Positions 12,606 through 22,043 of a DNA stretch of 64,000 nucleotides are shown in pieces; the first letter of the stretch is position 1; each line of letters starts with the position of its first letter. The notes beneath the pieces were generated by a model. That model had not been told where the DNA came from, did not search any database, and worked only from the letters and a program-made list of their open reading frames with translations. Source of the stretch: BOG-908 sp963751795 (GTDB lineage: Bacteria; Pseudomonadota; Alphaproteobacteria; Acetobacterales; Acetobacteraceae); contig CAVVVI010000002.1 in the NCBI GenBank assembly GCA_963751795.1, forward strand, positions 744,001 through 808,000, written 5' to 3'. A program made the translations under genes and the position numbers.

Positions 12606-14567
12606 ATGACCGCTGAACCTCGCCTGACCCTTCCCTCCGCCAAGGCCGGTGGCCGCCCCGCCACTCCATTGCTGGACCGGGTGGACACTCCTTCGGACCT
12701 GCGCAACCTGTCTGACGAGCAGCTGCATCAGGTGGCCGACGAGCTGCGGGCCGAGACCGTGGATGCCGTCAGCACCACCGGCGGCCATCTCGGCGCCTCG
12801 CTGGGCGTGGTGGAACTGACCGTGGCGCTGCACGCCGTGTTCGACGCGCCGACCGACAAGATCATCTGGGACGTCGGCCACCAGGCCTATCCGCACAAGA
12901 TCCTCACCGGCCGCCGTAGCCGCATCCGCACTTTGCGCCAGGCGCAAGGTCTGTCCGGCTTCACGCGGCGCAGCGAGAGCCCGTACGACCCGTTCGGCGC
13001 CGCCCACAGCTCCACCTCCATCTCCGCCGGGCTGGGCTTCGCGGTCGCCAACGAGCTGCAGGGCCACCCCGATCGCCACGTGATCGCGGTGATCGGCGAC
13101 GGCGCGATGAGCGCGGGCATGGCCTACGAGGCGATGAACAACGCCGGCGCCCGCCGCAGCCGCCTGATCGTGGTGCTGAACGACAACGAGATGTCGATCG
13201 CGGCCCCCGTCGGCGCCATGAGCGCCTATCTGTCGCGGCTGATGAGCTCGCGCAGCTTCCTCAACCTGCGCGACGTGGCCGCCCGCATGGCCAAGCACTT
13301 CCCGTTCGGCCTGGAAAAGACCGTCAAGCGCGCCGAGGAATACGCGCGGGGCCTGATCACCGGCGGCACGCTGTTCGAGGAGCTGGGCTTCTACTATATC
13401 GGCCCGATCGACGGCCATAACATGGACCACCTGCTGCCCGTGCTGCGCAATTTGCGCGATGCCGAGGTGCACGGCCCCATCCTGCTGCACGTGATCACGC
13501 AGAAGGGCCACGGCTACGCGCCGGCCGAGGCGACCGCCGACAAGCTGCATGCGGTGGCCAAGTTCAACGTGGTGACGGGCGAGCAGGTGCGCGCCCCGGT
13601 GGGCCCGCCCACCTACACCAAGGTGTTCGCCGACGCGCTGGTGGCGGAAGCCGATGCCAACGACAAGGTGGTGGCGATCACCGCCGCCATGCCGTCGGGC
13701 ACCGGGCTGGACAAGTTCGCCAAGAAATATCCGGCCCGCTTCTTCGATGTCGGCATCGCCGAGCAGCATGCCGTCACCTTCGCCGCCGCCACGGCCGCCG
13801 AGGGCATGGTGCCGTTTGCGGCGATCTACTCCACCTTCCTGCAGCGGGCCTACGATCAGGTGGTGCACGACGTGGTGCTGCAGAACCTGCCGGTCCGCTT
13901 CGCCATCGACCGTGCGGGGCTGGTCGGCAATGACGGCGCCACCCATGCCGGCAGCTTCGATGTCTCGTTCCTCGGCTGCCTGCCCAACATCGTGCTGATG
14001 GCGCCGGCCGACGAGGCCGAGCTGGTCCACATGGTCGCCACCTCGGCCGCCATCGGCGATCGCGCCAGCGCGTTCCGCTACCCGCGCGGCGAGGGCACCG
14101 GCGTGGCCCTGCCGGCACGCGGCGAGATCCTGGCCATCGGGCGCGGCCGCATGCTGCGCGAAGGCGGCCGGGTCGCCATCATCAGCCTGGGCACACGGCT
14201 GGGCGAGGCGCTACGTGCGGCCGACGCGCTGGCGGCCCGCGGCCTGCCCACCACGGTGGCCGATGCCCGCTTCGCCAAGCCGATCGACACCGCGCTGATC
14301 GAGCAGCTCGCCCGCCACCACGAGGTGCTCATCACCATCGAGGAGGCCTCGATCGGCGGCTTCTCGGCCCAGGTCGCGCATCATCTGGCCACCAACGGCC
14401 TGCTGGATGGCGGTCTGCGCTTCCGCCCGATGGTGCTGCCGGACCGCTTCATCGACCATGCGAGCCCCGCGGCGCAGATCGCCGAGGCCGGGCTGGATGC
14501 GCGCGCCATCGTGGCGACCGTGCTGGGCGCGCTCGGCCGCGACGTGCGCGAAGCGGTGAGCCTGTGA
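12606..14567 (+). CDS. dxs: 1-deoxy-D-xylulose-5-phosphate synthase
   Basis: First enzyme of the MEP pathway: thiamine diphosphate-dependent condensation of pyruvate and glyceraldehyde 3-phosphate. 653 residues. Visible signatures are TTGGHLGASLGVVELTVALH, IIWDVGHQAYPHKILTGR, the ThDP/metal motif VIGDGAMSAGMAYEAMNN (near residue 163), the catalytic Glu in DVGIAEQHAVTFAA (near 380) and the transketolase C-terminal domain. Its last bases overlap hpnM (GTGA), tying precursor supply to hopanoid genes in one transcription unit. Confidence 0.97.
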   Translation: MTAEPRLTLPSAKAGGRPATPLLDRVDTPSDLRNLSDEQLHQVADELRAETVDAVSTTGGHLGASLGVVELTVALHAVFDAPTDKIIWDVGHQAYPHKILTGRRSRIRTLRQAQGLSGFTRRSESPYDPFGAAHSSTSISAGLGFAVANELQGHPDRHVIAVIGDGAMSAGMAYEAMNNAGARRSRLIVVLNDNEMSIAAPVGAMSAYLSRLMSSRSFLNLRDVAARMAKHFPFGLEKTVKRAEEYARGLITGGTLFEELGFYYIGPIDGHNMDHLLPVLRNLRDAEVHGPILLHVITQKGHGYAPAEATADKLHAVAKFNVVTGEQVRAPVGPPTYTKVFADALVAEADANDKVVAITAAMPSGTGLDKFAKKYPARFFDVGIAEQHAVTFAAATAAEGMVPFAAIYSTFLQRAYDQVVHDVVLQNLPVRFAIDRAGLVGNDGATHAGSFDVSFLGCLPNIVLMAPADEAELVHMVATSAAIGDRASAFRYPRGEGTGVALPARGEILAIGRGRMLREGGRVAIISLGTRLGEALRAADALAARGLPTTVADARFAKPIDTALIEQLARHHEVLITIEEASIGGFSAQVAHHLATNGLLDGGLRFRPMVLPDRFIDHASPAAQIAEAGLDARAIVATVLGALGRDVREAVSL

Positions 14568-15167
14568 AGGCCCGTCTCGCCACCGCCGCTCTGGTGCTGG
14601 CCGCCGGTGCGGCGCTGGCCCAGGGCAGCGACCCGGCCACGCCCATCAAGGCGCTCGATACCGCGCTGCTCGGCCGCCATGAGGGCCGGCAAGCAGCCTT
14701 TCCCCACGCGCTACGCGGCGCTGGCGCCGGTGGTGGACCACAGCTTCAACCTGCCGCAGATCCTGCAGACGGTCGTCGGCCTGCGCTGGTCCTCCATCCC
14801 CGCCGACCAGCAGCAGCGGCTGCTCGCCATCTTCCGCGCCTACACCATCGCCAGCTACGCCAGCAATTTCGATACCGACTCCGGCGACCGGATCGAGCTG
14901 CTGCCCGCGACCCGCAGCGTGGGCGCCGACCGCGTGGTGGAGACGCAGATCGTGCCCACCTCCGGCGAGCCGACGCGGCTCGATTACGTGATGCACCAGG
15001 GCCCGGCCGGCTGGCAGGCGATCGACGTGCTGGAACAGGCGAGCATCAGCCAGGTCGCCGTGCAGCGCTCGGATTTCCGCAGCCTGCTGGCCGGCGGCGC
15101 CCCCAAGCTGATCGCCAGCCTGCAGGCCAAGATCGACACGATGTCCGGCGGTACCATCAAGCCGTGA
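14564..15167 (+). pseudogene. hpnM: hpnM: hopanoid-associated MlaC/Ttg2-family protein, apparent single-base frameshift
   Basis: The start GTG overlaps the dxs stop. The first 36 codons encode a signal peptide and mature start (MKARLATAALVLAAGAALAQ ... PIKALDTALL) in one frame. From 14673 the family-like protein continues in another frame (AAMRAGKQPFPTRYAAL, then VVDHSFNLPQILQTVVG). Dropping one G at 14672/14673 joins them into ~200 residues, the normal size for HpnM, a periplasmic MlaC-type lipid carrier found in hopanoid loci. Left unrepaired, the first frame reads on into hpnI. Either the gene is broken or this is a sequencing/assembly error. A shortened product from ATG 14679 would lack the export signal. 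Confidence 0.8.
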
Positions 15168-16330
15168 CCTTCGTTGTGCCTTGCGTGCCGGTTCTGCTGA
15201 CCGCCGCGATCACCGGCGCCGGTTTCGTGCAGGCCGCCGCGGGCTGGCTGGCGGTGCGCCGCTTCCGGGCCGATGCGCCGCGTGCCGGCGCCCGGCCGCC
15301 GATCACCGTGCTCAAGCCGCTGCATGGTGACGAACCGCTGCTCGAACAGGCGCTGGCCAGCTTCTGCGATCAGGATTACCCGGAGTTCCAGATCGTCTTC
15401 GGCATCCAGTCGCGCGACGATGCGGCGCGCGAGGTAGTGGCCCGCCTCCGCCACCGCTTTCCCGCGGTCGATATGGAGCTGGTGACGGACGCCACGCCGC
15501 ACGGCAACAATCGCAAGGTGGCCAACCTCATCAACATGTATCCCTCGGTGCGGCACAACGTGCTGGTGATCGCCGACAGCGACATGCATGTGGGCCGCGG
15601 CTACCTCTCCAGCGTGGCCGACGCCTTGGCGGTGCCTGGCACCGGCCTGGTCACCACGCTGTACACCGGCCGCCCGGCCAGTGCCGGGCTCACCGGGCAG
15701 CTCGGCGCCGCCTACATCACGCAGAACTTTGCCGCCGGCGCGCTGATGGCGCGCGGCCTCGGCCGGCAGGATTGCATGGGTGCCACCATGGCGCTGACGC
15801 GCGAGACGCTGATGCGCATCGGCGGCTTCCCGGCACTCTCCCCTTTCGTGGCCGACGATGCCGTGCTGGGCGCCAAGGTGCGCGCGCTCGGCCAGCGTGT
15901 GGCGCTGGCGGCCTGCGTGCCTGCAACCACCGTGGGCGAGACGAGCCTGCCCTCGCTGTTCGCCCACGAACTGCGTTGGGCCCGCACGATCCGCGCCGTC
16001 GAGCCGTTGGGCTTTGCCGTCTCCGGCATCCAGTTCCCCGCCTTCTGGGCGCTGCTGACGCTGATCATGTCGGGCGCGGCCGCCTGGGCCGTGGGGCTGT
16101 GGCTGGCCGCGATCGCCTGGCGCGGCGTGCTCGGCGGCGCCATCGAGCGCCGCATGGGCGGCACCCGCACGCCGCTCTGGCTGCCTGCCTTGCGTGACGT
16201 GCTCTCGATGGCCGTGCTGCTGACCGCCTATATGGGGGCCGACGTCGCATGGCGCGGCCACACCCTGCGCACCGACGCAGACACACGCTTCACATCCGGC
16301 CGCGTGCTGCTCGCACCCCGCCGAGGATAG
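15164..16330 (+). CDS. hpnI: Hopanoid glycosyltransferase HpnI
   Basis: Membrane glycosyltransferase (GT2/GT21 ceramide-glucosyltransferase-like) of 388 residues. In studied hopanoid producers HpnI attaches N-acetylglucosamine to bacteriohopanetetrol. An N-terminal membrane helix is followed by the GT-A core: PPITVLKPLHGDEPLLEQAL, DQDYPEFQIVFGIQ, a DxD-like ADSDMHVGRGYL, and (Q/R)xxRW-type ELRWARTIRAVEP. Two or three C-terminal membrane helices follow. The start GTG overlaps the hpnM stop. The next genes, hpnJ and hpnK, complete the known tailoring set. Confidence 0.92.
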   Translation: MTFVVPCVPVLLTAAITGAGFVQAAAGWLAVRRFRADAPRAGARPPITVLKPLHGDEPLLEQALASFCDQDYPEFQIVFGIQSRDDAAREVVARLRHRFPAVDMELVTDATPHGNNRKVANLINMYPSVRHNVLVIADSDMHVGRGYLSSVADALAVPGTGLVTTLYTGRPASAGLTGQLGAAYITQNFAAGALMARGLGRQDCMGATMALTRETLMRIGGFPALSPFVADDAVLGAKVRALGQRVALAACVPATTVGETSLPSLFAHELRWARTIRAVEPLGFAVSGIQFPAFWALLTLIMSGAAAWAVGLWLAAIAWRGVLGGAIERRMGGTRTPLWLPALRDVLSMAVLLTAYMGADVAWRGHTLRTDADTRFTSGRVLLAPRRG

Positions 16331-16336
16331 GTTCCG

Positions 16337-17767
16337 ATGATGAAAACCCTCTTCCTGCAGCCCCCGTCCTTCGACGGTTTCGACGGCGGCGCCGGCTCGC
16401 GCTACCAGGCCAAGCGCGAGATCAAGAGCTTCTGGTATCCCACCTGGCTGGCGCAACCGGCCGCCCTGGTGCCCGGCAGCACGCTGATCGACAGCCCGCC
16501 GGCCCGCATCTCGCTCGAGACGGTGACCGAAGCCGCGCGCGCGCATGATCTGGTGGTGATGCATACCAGCACGCCCAGCTTCGCCTCCGACGTGAAAGTG
16601 GCCGCCGCGCTGAAGGCCGCCAAGCCGTCGCTCAAGATCGGCATGGTCGGCGCCAAGGTGGCCGTGCAGCCGCGCGAGAGCATGGAAGCCAGCGCCGGCA
16701 TCATCGATTTTGTCGCCCGCAACGAGTTCGATTTCACCATCAAGGAGATTGCCGAAGACCGCCCGTGGGCCGGCATCGACGGCATCACCTGGCGCGACGG
16801 CAACGGCACGCTGGTTGCCAACAAGGAACGCGCGACGCTGGAGGACATGGACAGCCTGCCCTTCGTCACCGACGTGTACAAGCGCAACCTGCGGATCGAA
16901 GACTACTTCATCGGCTACCTGCTGCACCCTTACATCAGCTTCTACACCGGCCGCGGCTGCAAATCGCACTGCACGTTCTGCCTGTGGCCGCAGACCGTCG
17001 GCGGCCATCGCTATCGCGTGCGCAGCCCGCAAAACGTGGCCGCCGAAATCGCGCAGTGCATGAAGATGTTCCCGCAGGTGCGCGAGTATTTCTTCGACGA
17101 CGACACCTTCACCGACGACCTGCCACGCGCCGAGGCGATCGCGCGCGAGCTGGGCAAGTTGGGCGTCACCTGGTCGTGCAACGCCAAAGCCAACGTGCCG
17201 CGCGCCACGCTGAAGGTGCTCAAGGATAACGGCCTGCGCCTGCTGCTGGTGGGCTACGAGAGCGGCAACCAGCAGATCCTGTACAACATCAAGAAGGGCA
17301 TGCGCATCGACGTCGCGCGCCAGTTCACCAAGGATTGCCACGAGCTCGGCATCAAGATCCACGGCACCTTCATCCTGGGCCTGCCGGGCGAAAGCCAGGA
17401 GACGATCCAGGAGACGATCCGCTTCGCCACCGACATCAACCCGCACACCATCCAGGTGTCGCTGGCAGCCCCGTATCCCGGCACGTTCCTGTATAAGCAG
17501 GCGATGGAAAATGGCTGGCTGGACATAAAGAACGCCGAGCTGATCGACGATCACGGCATCCAGATCGCGCCGCTCACCTACCCGCATCTCGCGCACACGG
17601 AAATCTTCGACAACGTCGAGACCTTCTACAAGAAGTTCTATTTCCGCGCGCCGAAGATCGCCTCGATCGTCGGCGAGATGCTGGGCAGCCGTCAGATGAT
17701 GGTGCGGCGTCTGCGCGAGGGCGTGGAGTTCTTCCAGTTCCTGCGCGAGCGGCACAAGGCCGCCTGA
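16337..17767 (+). CDS. hpnJ: Hopanoid radical SAM protein HpnJ
   Basis: 476 residues with an N-terminal B12-binding-like domain and a radical SAM core. The [4Fe-4S] motif is CKSHCTFC (C-x3-C-x2-C), near residues 212-219. HpnJ is linked to conversion of glucosaminyl-bacteriohopanetetrol to the cyclitol ether by ring contraction of the sugar. Characteristic stretches include FLQPPSFDGFDGGAGSRYQA and SFYTGRGCKSHCTFCLWPQT. Two adjacent ATGs (16337, 16340) could start it. It lies between hpnI and hpnK. Confidence 0.93.
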   Translation: MMKTLFLQPPSFDGFDGGAGSRYQAKREIKSFWYPTWLAQPAALVPGSTLIDSPPARISLETVTEAARAHDLVVMHTSTPSFASDVKVAAALKAAKPSLKIGMVGAKVAVQPRESMEASAGIIDFVARNEFDFTIKEIAEDRPWAGIDGITWRDGNGTLVANKERATLEDMDSLPFVTDVYKRNLRIEDYFIGYLLHPYISFYTGRGCKSHCTFCLWPQTVGGHRYRVRSPQNVAAEIAQCMKMFPQVREYFFDDDTFTDDLPRAEAIARELGKLGVTWSCNAKANVPRATLKVLKDNGLRLLLVGYESGNQQILYNIKKGMRIDVARQFTKDCHELGIKIHGTFILGLPGESQETIQETIRFATDINPHTIQVSLAAPYPGTFLYKQAMENGWLDIKNAELIDDHGIQIAPLTYPHLAHTEIFDNVETFYKKFYFRAPKIASIVGEMLGSRQMMVRRLREGVEFFQFLRERHKAA

Positions 17768-18633
17768 TCCGCGGCCGCCGCGCCGCCGGCGACGCGGCAG
17801 CGCGGCGGCTGATCACCACCGCCGACGATTTCGGCCTGACCGGCGGCGTCAACGATGCCGTCATCCAGGCCGCCACGCTCGGCATCCTGACCACCGCCAG
17901 CCTGATGGTATCGGCGCCGGCTGCACCCGATGCGGTGGCGCGCGCGCGCGGCGTGCCGTCGCTCGCCGTGGGGCTGCATCTCGTCGTCATCGAAGGCACG
18001 CCCACGCTGCCGCCGCATATGATTCCGGATATCGTCGGCGCCGACGGCAGGTTTCCGTCCGACCAGCTGCGCCTCGGTGTCGACTACTTCTTCCGTCCCC
18101 GCGTGCGGCGTCAGCTTGCCGCGGAAATCCGCGCGCAGTTCGAGGCGTTCCGCGCTACCGGCCTGGTGCTGGATCACGCCAATGCCCACAAGCACATGCA
18201 TCTGCACCCCACCGTCGGCCGCCTGATGCTGGAGATCGGCCGCGATTACGGTCTGCACGCGATCCGGGTGCCCGCCGAGCACGCCTTTCCCGGCGGGCCG
18301 GCGCAGGGCACCGCCGCGAGCATGCTGCGGAGATGGACCGCGCTGCTGCGCCATCAGGCACAGCGCGCCGGCGTGCTGTGCAACGACGCGGTCATCGGCC
18401 TCGGCTGGACCGGCCAGATGACCCTGCCGCGCGTGCAGGCGGCATTGGCCGCGCTCGGGCCGGGCCTGTCGGAGATGTATTTCCATCCCGCCGCGCATCG
18501 CGACGCGGCGTTGCAGGGGCTGATGCCAGAGTATCGGCACGAGGCCGAACTGGCCGCCCTGCTGGCCGCGCGCATGCCGGAGGGCGTTCGCCTGACGCGC
18601 TTCGGCGATGAATACGCACGCTGCGGCGCCTGA
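17764..18633 (+). CDS. hpnK: Hopanoid deacetylase HpnK (ChbG/YdjC family), non-canonical start
   Basis: YdjC/ChbG-type deacetylase that removes the acetyl group from the sugar added by HpnI. The metal-binding N-terminus TADDFGLTGGVNDAV and the later AVGLHLVV and DHANAHKHMHLHP supply the Asp and His ligands. The conserved start RRLITTADDFG is in frame, but there is no ATG, GTG or TTG before it. The coordinate given uses CTG at 17764, which overlaps the hpnJ stop exactly as ATGA or GTGA overlaps do elsewhere in this region. The first ATG is 17905, which would delete the catalytic motif. So CTG initiation or a small sequence error is likely. Confidence 0.85.
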   Translation: MIRGRRAAGDAAARRLITTADDFGLTGGVNDAVIQAATLGILTTASLMVSAPAAPDAVARARGVPSLAVGLHLVVIEGTPTLPPHMIPDIVGADGRFPSDQLRLGVDYFFRPRVRRQLAAEIRAQFEAFRATGLVLDHANAHKHMHLHPTVGRLMLEIGRDYGLHAIRVPAEHAFPGGPAQGTAASMLRRWTALLRHQAQRAGVLCNDAVIGLGWTGQMTLPRVQAALAALGPGLSEMYFHPAAHRDAALQGLMPEYRHEAELAALLAARMPEGVRLTRFGDEYARCGA

Positions 18634-18796
18634 CCGCAATCGTTCAACTCGCCGCGAGCCAGGGTGGCGTTCTCCGCCGGGCGCGCGTTTTCCCCGCTTC
18701 AGCAGAGCGCGGCGTATTTACAACCGACCTGCCGCGCTCATCTCCCCGCAACGAAGCCGCGCCGCCTCGCGCGCCACATCATCAGGATGAGAGATC

Positions 18797-20002
18797 ATGC
18801 CAGACACCGGCCTAGATGCAGCAAGCCCCGGCCGCCGTTTAGGCGTGCTGGTGGTGGGCCTCGGTGGCGCCGTCGCCAGCACCGCCGCGGCGGGCATCGA
18901 AATGCTGCGCGCCGGGTCCAACGACCTGGCAGGGCTGCCGCTGGCCAACGTCGGCGTCTCCGGCCTCGCACCATACCGCAACCTGCATTTCGCCGGCTGG
19001 GATGTGCGGGGCGACGATCTGGCCACCGCGGCGCGCGAGCACCGGGTGCTGGACCGCGACCAGACCGAATTGGTCGAACACCGTCTTGCGGCCATGAAGC
19101 CCTGGCCGGCCGCTGGTCGCGGCGATTTCTGCGCCAACATCCACGGCAGCAACATGATCGCCGGCGATCACCGGGCCACGGTGGAGCAGATCCGCAGCGA
19201 CATCCGCCGCTACAGCGCGGAATCGGGCATCGCCGACCTGGTGATGGTGAACCTGGCCAGCGTGGAGCGGTGGCCGGATCTGGCACTGCCCGTGCTGCAG
19301 ACGCCTGATGCCTTCGAGCGCGGGCTGGATACCGACGACGGCGCGATCAGCCCGGCCATGCTGTATGCCTACGCCGCCATCACCGAGGGTGTGCCCTACG
19401 GCAACTTCACGCCCAGCCTGGCCGCCGACATTCCCGCGCTGACCCGCCTGGCCACCGAGCGCTGCGTGCCGGTGGCCGGCAAGGACGGCAAGACCGGGCA
19501 GACCTTCATCAAGACGGTGCTCGCTCCCGCCTTCCGCGCCCGCTCGCTTTATGTGGAAGGCTGGTTCTCCACCAACATCCTCGGCAACCGCGACGGGCTG
19601 GCGCTCGACAATGCCGACAGCCTGCAATCCAAGCTGAACACCAAGGGTTCAGTGCTGGACGACATCCTCGGCTATCACGTGGACGATCACCTCGTGAACA
19701 TCCAGTACTACAAGCCGCGCGGCGACAACAAGGAAGCCTGGGACAACATCGACCTAGTGGGGTTCATGGGCCAGAAGATGCAGATGAAGGTGAACTTCCT
19801 CTGCCGCGACAGCATCCTGGCGGCGCCGCTGGTGATCGAGATCGCGCGCGTGCTCGACCTGGCCAAGCAGCGCGGCCGCGGCGGCATCCAGGAGCAGCTC
19901 GGCATCTTCTTCAAGGCGCCGATGACGCCGGCCGGCAAGCGCGAGGAGCACGCTTTCGCCGTGCAGGAGCGCAACCTGCTCGAGTGGCTGGCCGCCGCCT
20001 GA
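18797..20002 (+). CDS. Inositol-3-phosphate synthase (first of two in the window)
   Basis: 401 residues. Makes 1D-myo-inositol 3-phosphate from glucose 6-phosphate with internal NAD redox cycling. The NAD-binding Rossmann motif is near residues 15-26 (VLVVGLGGAVASTAAA). The catalytic region carries GKDGKTGQTFIKTVLAPAF (near 227), then GNRDGLALDNADSLQSKLNT, GSVLDDILGY, DNKEAWDNIDLVGFMG and QMKVNFLCRDSILAAPLVIE, all Ino1 hallmarks. It heads a tightly packed nine-gene run after a 163-base gap following hpnK. It differs strongly from the mycobacterial-type copy at 53899-54978. Confidence 0.93.
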   Translation: MPDTGLDAASPGRRLGVLVVGLGGAVASTAAAGIEMLRAGSNDLAGLPLANVGVSGLAPYRNLHFAGWDVRGDDLATAAREHRVLDRDQTELVEHRLAAMKPWPAAGRGDFCANIHGSNMIAGDHRATVEQIRSDIRRYSAESGIADLVMVNLASVERWPDLALPVLQTPDAFERGLDTDDGAISPAMLYAYAAITEGVPYGNFTPSLAADIPALTRLATERCVPVAGKDGKTGQTFIKTVLAPAFRARSLYVEGWFSTNILGNRDGLALDNADSLQSKLNTKGSVLDDILGYHVDDHLVNIQYYKPRGDNKEAWDNIDLVGFMGQKMQMKVNFLCRDSILAAPLVIEIARVLDLAKQRGRGGIQEQLGIFFKAPMTPAGKREEHAFAVQERNLLEWLAAA

Positions 20003-20931
20003 TGGATGGCGGCACGGCCGCCGGCGCGCAGGGCACGGCGCTGCCGGCCTGCGCGATGGCGGCGGCCGAACTGGGCGACCTCAAGCGCATCCGCGATGCA
20101 CGCGGCGAGCACAGCCTGGCCGTGCGCGGCTTCCGCGCCGCCTGGTCCAGGCTGGTGGGCGGCGAGGATGCGGCCGCGGTGGCCGGCACGGTCGCCGCCG
20201 ACGCGCTGGCCGCCAGCCGCCTCGGCGGTATCGATGCCGCCGTGCTGGCCGATGCCGGTGTGGGCGATCCGCGCGCCGTGCTGCAGCGCGGCTTCGACGA
20301 TGCTGCCGGCCTGCTGCCGGCCGCCACGCGCGCGCGCCTGCGGCCGCAGGCGGGCCTGGCGCCAGCCTGGTCGGCGCCGCACTCCGGCACGCTGCCCGCC
20401 TTCGTGGCCGCGCTCGCCGCCCAGCCGCGCGCCGGCGCCACCAGCCCGGGCAAGCCGCGCCTGATCCTCGAGCCGCCGGAAAACCATGCCGACCACTGCC
20501 TCGTGGTCGCCGTGCTCGGGGTCATGCTGTGCGACAGTTACGACGCCGACCCGGCCACCGTGTTCCTGGCCGGCCTCGCGCACCACCTGCACAATGCGGC
20601 GCTGCCCGATAGCGGCTTTGCCGGGGAAATGCTGCTGGGCGATGATCTGGTGCCGGCGATGCAGCGCCTGTTCGCCCGCGAGATCGCCACCTTGCCGGCG
20701 GCGCTGGGCGACCAGGTCCGCGCTGCCTTGGCCACCATCCAGGACGCGGATAACCCGGAGGGCCGCGCCTTCCACGCCGCCGATGTGATCGACCGCGTGC
20801 TGCAGATGCGCCACTACGAACAGGTCGCCGGCTTCACCGCCCGCTATGCGCTCGACGACCTCGAACTGGTGCATGCCGGGCCGGTGCAGGCCTTCCACCA
20901 ATCCGTGCTGGCCGAGGCCGGCCTGCCGTGA
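20002..20931 (+). CDS. HD-domain-like protein of unknown function
   Basis: 309 residues beginning at ATG 20002, which shares one base with the preceding stop (TGATG). An HD-phosphohydrolase-like pattern is visible: His in ENHADHCLVVAV, then GLAHHLHNAALPD where most HD proteins have HD, and a later Asp in HAADVIDRVLQM. HD proteins are metal-dependent phosphohydrolases, but the His-His variant makes activity uncertain. The first ~150 residues are Ala-rich and helical with no motif I recognise. In this cluster it could act on a phosphorylated cyclitol. That is inference only. Confidence 0.75.
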   Translation: MDGGTAAGAQGTALPACAMAAAELGDLKRIRDARGEHSLAVRGFRAAWSRLVGGEDAAAVAGTVAADALAASRLGGIDAAVLADAGVGDPRAVLQRGFDDAAGLLPAATRARLRPQAGLAPAWSAPHSGTLPAFVAALAAQPRAGATSPGKPRLILEPPENHADHCLVVAVLGVMLCDSYDADPATVFLAGLAHHLHNAALPDSGFAGEMLLGDDLVPAMQRLFAREIATLPAALGDQVRAALATIQDADNPEGRAFHAADVIDRVLQMRHYEQVAGFTARYALDDLELVHAGPVQAFHQSVLAEAGLP

Positions 20932-22043
20932 TCCTCCGCAGCCCGCTCACCGGGGCCACGCTGACGCAGCAGGGCCACGCTCTCGTCGCCAGGGGCGAAC
21001 GCTGGCCGGTTGTGGACGGCATCGCCTTCCTGCGCGCCGGCCGCCGGGCCCTGGCCGATGCCGCGCTGGCCTGCCTCGATGCCGGCGACCGCCAAGGCGC
21101 CCTGGTGGCCCTGCTCGGCGATCAGGACGATTGGGCGCCGGCCCCGCCGCCATCCCAGGCGGCCCGCAGCCAGGCCATCCTGCAGCAGCCCGATCTGACG
21201 TTCCGCGCCGCGATGGACCTGCTGGCGCTGGGCCCCGTGGCCACCTATTTCGCGCATCGCTGGTCGGATCCGACTTATCTCAGCGGCCTGGCCTTGGCGC
21301 AGGCTTACGACGCGACGGGCGCCGGCCCGGTGTTCGAACTGGCCTGCGGTGCCGGCCACTATCTGCGCGCCTTCGGGCCGCGCGCCGCCGGTGGCGACCT
21401 GGTGTTCGCCAAGCTCTGGCTGGCGCGCCATTTCGTGGCCCCCGAGGCCGAGCTGGTCTGCTTCGACGCCGCCAAACCCTGGCCGCTGGCGGACGCGGCG
21501 GTGGCCACCGTGTTCTGCCACGACGCGTTCTATTTCCTGCCCGACAAACCCTTCGTCGCGGCCGAGATGCAGCGGGTGGGCCGGCGCATCCTGGTCGGCC
21601 ACGCGCATAACGCGCTGGTGGACAACCTCTCCGCGGGCAAGCCGCTGACGCCGGAAGGCTATGCCGCCCTGTTCCCCGGCTGCGACCTGATCGACGACAC
21701 CGAGCTGACCGCCGCGCTGATGGCCGCGCGCGCGCCGCGTCCGGGCCCGCCGGCCGCCATGGCGCAGGCCGCCGCGGTGGCACTCGCCTGGGGCGCCGGC
21801 ACGCCCGGCTGCGCGCGCGGCAGCCTCACCGCGCCGCCGGCCGGCACCACGTTGCGCCGCAACCCGCTATATCGCGATGGCCGCATCTGCTGGCCGTCCG
21901 ATCGCTACGCACGCGAATACAGCCCGCTCGCCACCTACCCCGAGACCTGCGACGCACCCAGCACGGCGATCGCCGGCCAGGACAGCGCCACGGACCATTT
22001 GGCGCATCGCCGCGTGCTGCTGGACCTGCCCGCGCGATGGTGA
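20928..22043 (+). CDS. Class I SAM-dependent methyltransferase with Trm112-like N-terminus
   Basis: 371 residues, start GTG overlapping the previous stop (GTGA). Residues 1-37 (LRSPLTGATLTQQGHALVA, then WPVVDGIAFLR) resemble the Trm112-like lead seen on many methyltransferases, but without zinc cysteines. SAM motif I is VFELACGAGHYLRAFG near residue 133. The post-motif acidic/aromatic segment is VATVFCHDAFYFLPD. About 100 C-terminal residues are unassigned. The substrate is unknown; the cluster suggests an O- or N-methylation of a sugar or cyclitol. Confidence 0.85.
   Translation: MILRSPLTGATLTQQGHALVARGERWPVVDGIAFLRAGRRALADAALACLDAGDRQGALVALLGDQDDWAPAPPPSQAARSQAILQQPDLTFRAAMDLLALGPVATYFAHRWSDPTYLSGLALAQAYDATGAGPVFELACGAGHYLRAFGPRAAGGDLVFAKLWLARHFVAPEAELVCFDAAKPWPLADAAVATVFCHDAFYFLPDKPFVAAEMQRVGRRILVGHAHNALVDNLSAGKPLTPEGYAALFPGCDLIDDTELTAALMAARAPRPGPPAAMAQAAAVALAWGAGTPGCARGSLTAPPAGTTLRRNPLYRDGRICWPSDRYAREYSPLATYPETCDAPSTAIAGQDSATDHLAHRRVLLDLPARW

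Noticed and set aside
14564..16330. Single long protein spanning hpnM and hpnI
   Set aside because: Its middle part is out-of-frame hpnM; it arises from the one-base shift and is not a genuine fusion.
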